8,657 bases of DNA from NCBI GenBank assembly GCA_964643885.1, contig CAZXUI010000108.1:1-8657 (forward strand). The letters are read 5' to 3'. Position 1 is the first letter of the stretch; every line of letters starts with the position of its first letter. The stretch comes from CAADGL01 sp964643885. Lineage in GTDB: Bacteria; Planctomycetota; Phycisphaerae; UBA1845; Fen-1342. Both the position numbers and the translations under genes were made by a program. The notes beneath the pieces were generated by a model, which saw nothing but the letters and a program-made list of their open reading frames with translations, searched no databases and was not told the DNA's origin. This document shows positions 1 through 6,174 of this stretch, one piece after another.

Positions 1-12
1 GTCAGAGGAAGG

Positions 13-51
13 GGGTCAAGTGCGCACATGATTTTGACCCACTAGATCATG
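13..51. repeat. Interleaved inverted repeats at the left edge
   Basis: Two inverted repeats interlock here. GGGTCAA (13-19) is complementary to TTGACCC (34-40), and CATGAT (27-32) is complementary to ATCATG (46-51). The 8-bp palindrome GTGCGCAC (20-27) lies inside the first loop. The GGGGTCAAG...TTTTGACCC pattern resembles small REP-like hairpins, but no associated transposase gene is visible and the window edge cuts the context. The role is unknown and chance cannot be excluded for the second pair. Confidence 0.45.
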
Positions 52-296
52 GTTATCGGAGCTTGACTTTCTAGACGGACCGAGGGACCAAGGCGGCGGC
101 ACGAGCAGAACTCGTCGAGGCGCCTGGCGCCGGCCGACTTCGTGCCGCCGTACTGGTTGCGCCAGCGGCGGAAGGTCTGTTCACTAACGCCGATCCGCCG
201 GCAGACCCGACCGATGCTTGCGCCGATCGCCCGCAAGGCATCGGCCTCACGCAGCTTGGCGATGATCTGGTCCGGACTGTGACGTGTCCGCTTCAT
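42..296 (-). pseudogene. Truncated IS3-family transposase OrfA
   Basis: This 84-residue reading frame begins like a typical IS3-family OrfA, the helix-turn-helix subunit that is normally joined to the OrfB integrase by a -1 frameshift. Residues 1-62 carry the family pattern: a RHSPDQIIAKLREA start, a helix-turn-helix around VCRRIGVSEQTFRRWRNQYGG (about 31-51), and then RRLDE. Intact OrfA continues with a leucine-zipper region of the ELxxENxRLKRLVA type, but here the sequence changes abruptly after residue 62 (position 111) to unrelated residues and stops at 42-44. No OrfB or DDE domain is visible between there and the window edge. The start at 296 is supported by AGGAGG at 303-308, six bases upstream. 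It is a non-functional remnant; whether it was truncated by deletion or by a later insertion cannot be decided. Confidence 0.8.
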
Positions 297-309
297 GAGC
301 AGCCTCCTC

Positions 310-324
310 GCCTGCCGGGCAGGC
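310..324. repeat. 15-bp perfect palindrome in the OrfA leader
   Basis: GCCTGCC (310-316), a single G, then GGCAGGC (318-324) form a perfect short palindrome. It lies at the expected transcription start of the transposase promoter, just before its ribosome binding site. It could be a structure or protein site limiting transposase expression, but at this GC content it may be fortuitous. Confidence 0.45.
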
Positions 325-353
325 AGTAGAGACTCTCATCGAGACTGGATCAA
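325..353 (-). promoter_or_regulatory. Candidate promoter of the transposase remnant
   Basis: On the minus strand, TTGATC (353-348) is followed after 17 bases by TCTACT (330-325), a sigma70-like arrangement with four of six matches in each box. Transcription would start near 318, about 20 bp before the OrfA ATG. It points away from the EF-G-like gene. Confidence 0.4.
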
Positions 354-400
354 GATCTGGGGAGCAGGTCACCTGATGCACGGCCGCGCCGCTTGAACCG

Positions 401-448
401 TCCGCTCTCGCCCGCTCTCGCCTGCTCTCGCCCGCTCTCGCCCGCTCG
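401..448. repeat. 10-bp tandem repeat, about 4.8 copies
   Basis: The unit CCCGCTCTCG is repeated four times from 401 to 440, with single mismatches at 401 and 423, followed by a partial copy to 448. The plus strand here is an almost pure pyrimidine tract with interspersed G. It lies between the IS remnant and the EF-G2 promoter, about 25 bp upstream of the -35 box. It is probably a slippage-prone spacer; no coding function is seen. Confidence 0.75.
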
Positions 449-470
449 CCCCCCCTCATCACACCCCGAC

Positions 471-498
471 TTGGCACCTGACCCGCCTTGCGTATAAT
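471..498 (+). promoter_or_regulatory. Sigma70-type promoter of the EF-G2 gene
   Basis: TTGGCA (471-476; five of six matches to TTGACA) is separated by 16 bases from a perfect TATAAT (493-498). Transcription would begin near 505, giving a leader of about 54 bases before the ATG at 559. In such GC-rich DNA a perfect -10 box is distinctive. This is the strongest promoter-like signal in the window and fits a constitutive housekeeping gene. Confidence 0.75.
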
Positions 499-545
499 TC
501 CCAGTTTCGACACGCACGCGTCGGAAACGTCCGAATCTCAGAACC

Positions 546-553
546 GGCGGAGG
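546..553 (+). promoter_or_regulatory. Ribosome binding site of the EF-G2 gene
   Basis: GGCGGAGG contains GGAGG (549-553) five bases before the ATG at 559. It fixes the start used for the EF-G-like protein. Confidence 0.75.
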
Positions 554-558
554 CTCAA

Positions 559-2601
559 ATGCCCGATCGACCTGTCGGCGCTATACGGAACATCGCGATC
601 GTCGGACACGCGGGGGCCGGCAAGACCTCGCTTGCCGAGGCCCTGCTCTTCAAGGCCGGCGTCACCAACCGCCTCGGAAAGGTCGACGACGGCACCAGCC
701 TGCTCGACTACGACGAAGAGTCCAAGGAGCGCAAGCACAGCGTCGAGTCCTCCGTCTTCTCCCTCGAAAGCGAGGGCACCCTCTTCAACTTCTTCGACGC
801 GCCCGGCATGCCCGACTACGTCGGCCAGGCCATCGCCTCGCTGGCGGCCGTCGAGACCGCCCTGATCACCATCTCCGCCGCCTCCGGCATCGGCGTGAAC
901 ACCCGCCGCATGGCGAGTATCGCCCGCGATTACGGCCTGGCCCGCATGATCGTCGTCACCCGCATCGACGCCGATGGCGCCGACCTGACCGCCCTGCTCG
1001 AGGCCATCAAGGAGACCTTCGGCGCAAGCTGCCACCCCATCAACCTCCCAGCCAACGGCGGCAAGCGCGTCATCGACGTGATGGCCAGCGAGGCCGGCGA
1101 GGCCGACATCCTCGACGTCGCCCAGTGCCACACCGAGCTGATCGACTCGATCGTCGAGACGGACGAGGCCCTGATGGAGCAGTACATGGCCGGCGGGTCG
1201 CTGCCGCCCGAGCAGCTCGACCCGGCCATTCAGAAAGCCGTCGCCAGCGGGCACGTGATCCCCGTCATGTTCGTCGACGCCCACAACGGCGTCGGCGTCG
1301 CCGAGCTGCTGCACGAGCTGGGCATGTTCGCCCCCGCGCCCGACGTGGGCAAAAAGCGGCTCCTGCTCGAGGGCGAGGGCGACAGCGCCACCGAAAAGCC
1401 CATCGTCCCCGATCCGGCCGGCCCCTTCATCGGCCAGGTCGTCAAGATCACCTCCGACCCCAAGAGCAACATCAAGTACTCCGTCGTCCGCGTCCACAGC
1501 GGCAGGCTCGCCGGCGACGGCCAGGTGTTCGTCAGCGGCGACCGCAAGGGCCAGCGCCCGGGCCACTTCTTCAAGCTCTGCGGCCCGCAGCACACGGAAA
1601 TTCCGGCCGCATCGGCCGGCGACGTGGTCGCCCTGGCCAAGCTCGACCTGCGCATCGGCGCGGTGCTCTTCGACCGCGCCGGCGACGGCCGCATCGCGAT
1701 GCCCAAATTCCCGACGCCGATGGCCGCCCTGGCCATCGAGCCCAAGAGCCGCGGCGACATCGAGAAGATCAGCGGCGCGCTGCATCGCTTCGCCGAAGAG
1801 GACCCCTGCTTCGAGTATCACCGCGACCCCGACACGGGCGAGCTGCTGATGCAGGGCCTGGGCGACCAGCACCTGACCGTCATCCGCAGCAAGATGAAGC
1901 GCTACTTCAAGCTCGAGGTCGAGACCAAGCCGCCGAAGATCCCCTATCGCGAGACGATCGCCGGCTCGGTCAAGTACGTGAAGTACCGCCACAAGAAGCA
2001 GACCGGCGGCGCCGGCCAGTTCGCCGAAGTCGCGATCGACTTGGAGCCGAACGAGCGCGGCAAGGGCTACGAGTTTGTCGACAAGATCTTCGGCGGCGCG
2101 ATCGACCTGGCCTTCCGTCCCAGCGTTGACAAGGGCGTGCGCGACCAGATCAAGCGCGGCGTCATCGCCGGCTACCCGGTCGTCGACGTCAAGGTCACGC
2201 TGGTCGACGGCAAGACCCACCCCGTCGACAGCAAGGACATCGCCTTCCAGATCGCCGGCCGGCAGGTCTTCAAGGAAGCCTTCGTCCAGTGCAAGCCGAT
2301 CCTGCTCGAGCCGATCGTCAACATCGAGGTGACCGCGCCGGCCGAGAACGTCGGCGACATCGCCCGCGACCTGTCCGGCAAGCGCGGCCAGGTGGTGGGG
2401 CAGGAGATGCTGCCCGGCAACCAGGTGGCCGTCCGCGCGACGGTGCCGCTGGCCGAAGTCGCCGGCTACAGCTCGCAGCTCAAGAGCGTCACCGGCGGCC
2501 AGGGCAGCTTCACCATGGAATTCAGCCACTACGACGTGGTTCCGCCGAACGTTCAGCAGCAGATCGTCGCGGCCCACAAGCCGCGCGAGGAAGAAGAATA
2601 G
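559..2601 (+). CDS. fusA2: EF-G2-type translation elongation factor G-like GTPase
   Basis: This 680-residue protein has the whole EF-G architecture: G domain (about 10-258), beta-barrel domain II (287-385), domain III (389-462), domain IV (463-582) and domain V (583-672), ending in EEEE. Canonical EF-G is the cytosolic GTPase that drives tRNA-mRNA translocation and, with RRF, ribosome recycling. The P-loop GHAGAGKT (16-23) is intact. Other motifs depart from canonical EF-G: switch I reads ERKHSV (57-62) instead of ERGITI, G3 is DAPGM (80-84) where the catalytic His after PG is replaced by Met84, and G4 is TRID (134-137) instead of NKxD. As I recall, Thermus EF-G-2 and actinobacterial FusA2 have related changes (PGY, TKLD), so this is best placed with the EF-G2 paralogues. 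Domain IV keeps TGGAGQ (482-487) and the tip His554 in THPVDS. There are no rpsL, rpsG or tuf neighbours, unlike the primary fusA. It has its own promoter and forms a single-gene unit. The family is secure; the exact role in translation is not. Confidence 0.93.
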   Translation: MPDRPVGAIRNIAIVGHAGAGKTSLAEALLFKAGVTNRLGKVDDGTSLLDYDEESKERKHSVESSVFSLESEGTLFNFFDAPGMPDYVGQAIASLAAVETALITISAASGIGVNTRRMASIARDYGLARMIVVTRIDADGADLTALLEAIKETFGASCHPINLPANGGKRVIDVMASEAGEADILDVAQCHTELIDSIVETDEALMEQYMAGGSLPPEQLDPAIQKAVASGHVIPVMFVDAHNGVGVAELLHELGMFAPAPDVGKKRLLLEGEGDSATEKPIVPDPAGPFIGQVVKITSDPKSNIKYSVVRVHSGRLAGDGQVFVSGDRKGQRPGHFFKLCGPQHTEIPAASAGDVVALAKLDLRIGAVLFDRAGDGRIAMPKFPTPMAALAIEPKSRGDIEKISGALHRFAEEDPCFEYHRDPDTGELLMQGLGDQHLTVIRSKMKRYFKLEVETKPPKIPYRETIAGSVKYVKYRHKKQTGGAGQFAEVAIDLEPNERGKGYEFVDKIFGGAIDLAFRPSVDKGVRDQIKRGVIAGYPVVDVKVTLVDGKTHPVDSKDIAFQIAGRQVFKEAFVQCKPILLEPIVNIEVTAPAENVGDIARDLSGKRGQVVGQEMLPGNQVAVRATVPLAEVAGYSSQLKSVTGGQGSFTMEFSHYDVVPPNVQQQIVAAHKPREEEE

Positions 2602-2630
2602 GCCTCGCTTCCGCGTGCCGGACGGCTCCA

Positions 2631-2660
2631 GGGTGCCACTGCTCTTGAGCAGTGCGACCC
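2631..2660. repeat. Imperfect 30-bp palindrome between convergent genes
   Basis: CACTGCTC (2637-2644) and GAGCAGTG (2647-2654) form a perfect 8-bp stem around TT. After a 2x2 internal mismatch the stem resumes with GGGT (2631-2634) pairing with ACCC (2657-2660). It begins 29 bp after the EF-G2 stop and lies between two convergent genes, so it could end transcription from either side. It lacks the T tract of a classical intrinsic terminator. Similar CACTGCTCTTGAGCAGTG motifs may recur in related genomes as a dispersed repeat; this was not tested. Confidence 0.6.
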
Positions 2661-2697
2661 GGCCACACGCTCGTCGGAAAGCGCGGCCGAGCCGGCC

Positions 2698-2745
2698 GGT
2701 CTGCACCGAGCCGCGACCGTCGGTCTGCACCGAGCCGCGGCCGTC
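2698..2745. repeat. 24-bp tandem repeat, two copies
   Basis: Two adjacent 24-bp units (2698-2721 and 2722-2745), each starting GGTCTGCACCGAGCCGCG, differ at one base (A or G) near the end. A related string, TGTCTCCACCGAACCGCG, occurs next to the palindromic repeat near 7718-7735, so this may be a fragment of the same dispersed family. It lies 11 bp beyond the STAS stop codon and does not appear to code for anything. Confidence 0.7.
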
Positions 2746-2755
2746 CCGCAGCCCG

Positions 2756-3121
2756 TCACTTTTCCGGCGACAGCGCCGCCACCGCTGCCTCACGCGTCTC
2801 GTAGAACGTGAACAGCTTGTCCAGGTTCGTGATCGCGAAGACGCGCTTCAGCTCCGGCCGCACGCCGCACAGCACCACCTGCGCCGCCGCCTTCTTGCTC
2901 TTGTTGTGCAGCATCAGCAGCACCCCCAGCGCCTGCGACGACAGGAACCGCACGTCCGTGAAGTCCAGCACGATCCGCGGATGCTGGGCCGACTCCACCA
3001 GCGCATACAGCTCACGCCCCAGCGTCTGGATCGTCGTGACATCCAGAATCCCCGCGCTGCCGAAGCCCACCAGCGTCACTCCGTCCTGCTGCCTGAGCTT
3101 CAGTGTCACCGGCTCCGCCAT
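2756..3121 (-). CDS. STAS-domain protein, probable anti-sigma factor antagonist
   Basis: This 121-residue cytosolic protein is a single STAS domain (about 5-117). The diagnostic stretch is IVLDFTDVRFLSSQALGVLL (50-69), followed by AQVVLCGVRPELKRVFAITN (80-99). Aligned by eye with SpoIIAA/RsbV, whose motif is FMDSSGLG with phosphoserine 58, the equivalent serine here is Ser62 of LSSQALG. The preceding Asp is Ser61, as in many non-Firmicute STAS proteins. Such proteins are released or blocked by phosphorylation from an RsbW-type kinase and a PP2C phosphatase in partner-switching control of a sigma factor or other target. Neither partner is present here. The ATG at 3121 is supported by GGAG (3131-3128), six bases upstream. 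It follows the M16 gene by 97 bp on the same strand with no clear promoter, so co-transcription is possible. The STAS fold is secure; the pathway is unknown. Confidence 0.88.
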   Translation of the reverse strand: MAEPVTLKLRQQDGVTLVGFGSAGILDVTTIQTLGRELYALVESAQHPRIVLDFTDVRFLSSQALGVLLMLHNKSKKAAAQVVLCGVRPELKRVFAITNLDKLFTFYETREAAVAALSPEK

Positions 3122-3160
3122 CGCTCACTCCACCGCCGCCTCGCTCACTCCACCGCCGCA
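3121..3160. repeat. 20-bp tandem duplication over the STAS ribosome binding site
   Basis: The unit TCGCTCACTCCACCGCCGC followed by C or A occurs at 3121-3140 and again at 3141-3160. The first copy contains the STAS Shine-Dalgarno sequence (GGAG on the minus strand, 3131-3128). The second copy repeats the same GGAG (3151-3148) but has no start codon after it, because the base pair completing the ATG is not duplicated. Confidence 0.8.
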
Positions 3161-3218
3161 CCGCCGCCCGCAGCACGCAGTAGGCCGCAGGCCGCCCGAC
3201 CGCGACTCCTCCCGCCCG

Positions 3219-6044
3219 TTACTCTTCTCGCTCCGGCTGCGCCGGCCGCTCGCTGCCGTCCGGCTCCACCACCGTCACCGGCGCGATCTTCTCCAGGTCC
3301 GCCCGCAGCTCGTCGGCCGGCCCGACCACTACGATCACCGCCCGGTCCGGGTGCACCGTCGCCCGCGCGAGCTGCACGCAATCCTCCGCCGACGTTTCCG
3401 CGACCGCCTGCATGTACTTGACGTAATGCTCGTCGCCCAGCCCGTGCAACTCCACCGTCCAGAGCTGCGAAGCCACGCCCATCGGCGTCTCGCGGTCGGC
3501 CGCGAAGCTGCCCAGGATATACGTCTTCGTGTGCTGGAGCTCCTCGTCCGTCGGCGGCTCCTCGCGCAGCCGATCCCACTCGGCGAAGATCGTCTCCACC
3601 GTCTGCGCCACCGTCGCCGTCTTCGTGAACGTGCTGGTGATGAAGCGCCCCGCGAACCGGTCCGCCGACCAGCCGCCCCGCGCTCCGTAGGTCAGCCCCA
3701 GCTTCACGCGGATCGTCTCGTTCAGCCGCGCGTTGAACGCCTCGCCGAAGTACCCCCCCGCCACGCGGCTGGTGAAATACGCCGGGTGATTCAGCGGAAA
3801 GGCCGCATGCCCCACCCGAATCTGACTCTGCACCCCCGGCCGGTCCACCAGGTAGATCCGCCGCTCCTCCGTCTCCGGCACCGGCGGCAGCTCCACCTCC
3901 GGCCGCGGCCCCTCCGCCTTCCAGTCGCCGAAGGCCGCTTCCGCCAGCGACCTGGCCCGCTCCAGGTTCACGTCGCCGCTGACGATGAGCACGCACGAAT
4001 CCGGCCGGGCGAACCGCCGCCACCACTCGGCCGAGTCCTCCGCCGTCAGCTCGCGCACGTCCTGCGGCTCGCCTGTCGCGGTCCGTGCGTAGGGATGCTC
4101 GCCGAAGATGCGCCGGCGGAACTCGCGCTCCGCGATATACCCCGGCTCATTCGTCGACACGGCCAGCCCCGTCAGCGTCCGCGCCCGCAGCTTCTCGAAC
4201 TCCTCCTCCGGGAAGGTCGCCGTCCGCACCACTTCCGCCAGCAGCATCACCGCCCGCTCCGCGTGCTCGGTCAGCGCCGAGGCGGACGCCGCGGCCGAAT
4301 CCAGCCCGGCCGACGCATTCAGCGAGATCGCGTACATCTCCAATTCTTCGGCCAGCTCCGCCTCCGTGTGATTCGCCGAGCCTTTGTCGAGCATGGCACA
4401 CGCCATCGACGCCGCGCCCGGCTTCGTCTCCGTCCACGCCCCCGCCCGCAGACCCAGCCGGAAATTCACGAACGGCAGCTCATGGTTCTCGACCACCAGC
4501 AGCTTCATCCCGTTCGAGAGCGTCGCCGACTGGTAATCCAGCTTGGCGTCGAACTCGAGCAGCCCGGCGATGGGCGGCTTGTCGGGGAAACTCTCCGGCC
4601 GCGTCAGTCCCGGCCGCCCCGGCGGCGGAGGATTCGTCTCCGGCTCGGCGGTGATCGGCGATTCCTCCTCTTCGGCGTCCTTCTTCCGCCCGAACAGCGA
4701 CCCGAGCAGGTTGCTCTCCACCTTGCCGCGCAGCACGCGCTGCGGATCGAGATACTTGTTGGCCACGCGTTGAATATCCTCGACCGTCACGGCCCTCAAT
4801 CGGTCGAGCTGACCATTGACGCGCGACACGTCTCCCGCCAGCACGGCCGAGCTGCCCAGCACCGACGCCTTGCTGACCACGGTCATGTTCTGCGTCACCA
4901 GCGCGCGCAGCGCCTGGTTGCGCACCTTGGTCAGCTCTTTCTCGCTGACCGGCTCCGAGCGGATGCGCTCGACGTGCTCCTCGAGCCGCGACAGGACCTT
5001 GTCGAGATTCGCCCCGAAGGGCGTCATCGCCGCACCCAGCGCGATGAACCCGCCCTGCTCCATCGAGATCGGCGCCGCGATCGCCCCCACCGCAAGCTGC
5101 GTCTCGGCCACCAGGTCGCGATGCAGCCGGCTGCTCTGCCCGCCGCCGAGGATGTTGACCATCAACTGCACCGCCGCCTCGTCCTCGTGCCCCACCGGCA
5201 CGCCCGGATAGACCAGACCCACGGCCGGCGCCGGCGCGTTCTCCTCCTTGAAGCTCACCGTCCGCGGCTGCTCCGGCAGCGGCTCGCGCACCGTCACCCG
5301 CGGCGGATCGGGATAGCGCGGGATCCACCCGAAGTACTTGCGCGCCAGGTCCTGTGCCTTCTCATGCTCGACCGCCCCCACGATCACCAGCGTCGCGTTG
5401 TTCGGCACGTAGTAGCGCGTCCAGAACTGCCGCAGCTCGTCGACCCCGGCCGCCCGCAGGTGCCCGATGCTCCCGATCGGCAGCCAGCGGTAGGGGTGAA
5501 CCTTGAACAGCTCGGCGAACAGCTTCTCGCCCAGCCGGCCGTAGGGCCGGCTCAACCCCAGCCGCCGCTCCTCCTCGACCACCTTCCGCTCGGTGTCGAA
5601 GCTCTCCTGGTCGATCTTCAGGAACGCCATCCGCTCCGCCTCGAGCCAGAGCACCAGCTCGAGCTGATTGGACGGCACCGTCGCCACGTACACCGTCTGG
5701 TCCCAGCTCGTATAGGCGTTGGTCGTGCCGCCCGTGCGGCGGATGAAGTCGAAATGATCCGTCGGCCCGAGCCGGTCCGTCCCGCGGAACATCATGTGCT
5801 CGAACATGTGCGCGAAGCCCTGCCGGTTCGGGTCTTCGTCCTTGCTGCCGACGTGATACCACAGGTGCACCGCCACGATCGGGCAGGAGAAATCCTCCAG
5901 CGTGATCACCCGCAGACCGTTCTCGAGCGTCTGCTCGCGGTAGTCGAACAGCGGCCCGTCCTGCCCCGCCGCCCACGGCGCGACCAGCCCGACGAGCGCG
6001 ACGAACAGCACCACCCGCAGCGAAGTCAGCCACGTTCTGCGCAT
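3219..6044 (-). CDS. Secreted two-module M16 zinc metallopeptidase
   Basis: This 941-residue protein belongs to peptidase family M16 (pitrilysin/PqqL/processing-peptidase superfamily). Residues 1-27 look like a signal peptide (basic MRRTWLTSLR, hydrophobic VVLFVALVGLVAPW, small AAG), so it is probably exported. The first M16 module (about 35-185) has the inverted zinc motif HMFEH (His79, Glu82, His83), with Glu159 in ERKVVEEE as likely third ligand. An M16_C domain follows (195-375). A charged, proline-rich linker (453-490) leads to a second M16-like module (about 503-650) lacking HxxEH (ACAML at the equivalent place), then a second M16_C domain (665-840). That one has Arg779 and Tyr786 in RVKLGLTY, the R/Y pair that contacts substrate in M16 enzymes. 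The start at 6044 is chosen because GGAGAG (6055-6050) precedes it by five bases and the signal peptide begins there. The substrate is unknown; such enzymes cleave peptides or unfolded proteins inside a closed chamber. Confidence 0.93.
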   Translation of the reverse strand: MRRTWLTSLRVVLFVALVGLVAPWAAGQDGPLFDYREQTLENGLRVITLEDFSCPIVAVHLWYHVGSKDEDPNRQGFAHMFEHMMFRGTDRLGPTDHFDFIRRTGGTTNAYTSWDQTVYVATVPSNQLELVLWLEAERMAFLKIDQESFDTERKVVEEERRLGLSRPYGRLGEKLFAELFKVHPYRWLPIGSIGHLRAAGVDELRQFWTRYYVPNNATLVIVGAVEHEKAQDLARKYFGWIPRYPDPPRVTVREPLPEQPRTVSFKEENAPAPAVGLVYPGVPVGHEDEAAVQLMVNILGGGQSSRLHRDLVAETQLAVGAIAAPISMEQGGFIALGAAMTPFGANLDKVLSRLEEHVERIRSEPVSEKELTKVRNQALRALVTQNMTVVSKASVLGSSAVLAGDVSRVNGQLDRLRAVTVEDIQRVANKYLDPQRVLRGKVESNLLGSLFGRKKDAEEEESPITAEPETNPPPPGRPGLTRPESFPDKPPIAGLLEFDAKLDYQSATLSNGMKLLVVENHELPFVNFRLGLRAGAWTETKPGAASMACAMLDKGSANHTEAELAEELEMYAISLNASAGLDSAAASASALTEHAERAVMLLAEVVRTATFPEEEFEKLRARTLTGLAVSTNEPGYIAEREFRRRIFGEHPYARTATGEPQDVRELTAEDSAEWWRRFARPDSCVLIVSGDVNLERARSLAEAAFGDWKAEGPRPEVELPPVPETEERRIYLVDRPGVQSQIRVGHAAFPLNHPAYFTSRVAGGYFGEAFNARLNETIRVKLGLTYGARGGWSADRFAGRFITSTFTKTATVAQTVETIFAEWDRLREEPPTDEELQHTKTYILGSFAADRETPMGVASQLWTVELHGLGDEHYVKYMQAVAETSAEDCVQLARATVHPDRAVIVVVGPADELRADLEKIAPVTVVEPDGSERPAQPEREE

Positions 6045-6049
6045 ATGGA

Positions 6050-6055
6050 CTCTCC
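6050..6055 (-). promoter_or_regulatory. Ribosome binding site of the M16 peptidase gene
   Basis: GGAGAG on the minus strand lies five bases before the ATG at 6044. It decides between this start and an in-frame upstream ATG at 6206 that would overlap the cbs gene and hide the signal peptide. Confidence 0.7.
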
Positions 6056-6093
6056 AGCTCGCGCGGGTCGACTCGCGGCCCGGCGTATGCAGA

Positions 6094-6122
6094 AGTGTAG
6101 ACGATCGCCCCGCCCCTGAACA
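6094..6122 (-). promoter_or_regulatory. Weak candidate promoter for the M16 gene
   Basis: On the minus strand, TGTTCA (6122-6117) and TACACT (6099-6094) are spaced by 17 bases. The -10 box matches four of six consensus bases, but the -35 box only three. It lies in the 130-bp gap after cbs. The gene could equally be read through from cbs. Confidence 0.3.
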
Positions 6123-6174
6123 CGACGCCCGGACGCCCCCCGGATGCACCGCCGCCGCAGATCCGCCGCGCCGC

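Larger units (their letters stand above)
111..371 (-). mobile_element. Left-end remnant of an IS3-family insertion sequence
   Basis: The recognisable OrfA part (111-296) plus its promoter and leader (297-371) would be the 5' end of an IS3-like element. The outer boundary is a guess. Read on the minus strand, the element could begin with TGACCTGCTCCCC (371-359), which has the TG start typical of IS3 ends and sits a suitable 75 bp before the OrfA start. No matching right inverted repeat or target duplication was found, so the remaining end has been lost or lies outside the window. Confidence 0.4.

Noticed and set aside
538..2793. 751-residue open frame antisense to the EF-G2 gene
   Set aside because: Its composition (Asp, Val, Gly, Ala, Leu rich) and lack of motifs mark it as a shadow of the GC-biased codons of the real gene; it also runs through the non-coding repeats.
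2808..6119. 1103-residue open frame on the plus strand opposite the M16 gene
   Set aside because: It is antisense to a well-supported peptidase, is extremely rich in Arg, His, Pro and Leu, and has no recognisable domain. Long antisense frames are expected where GC-rich codon usage excludes stop codons.
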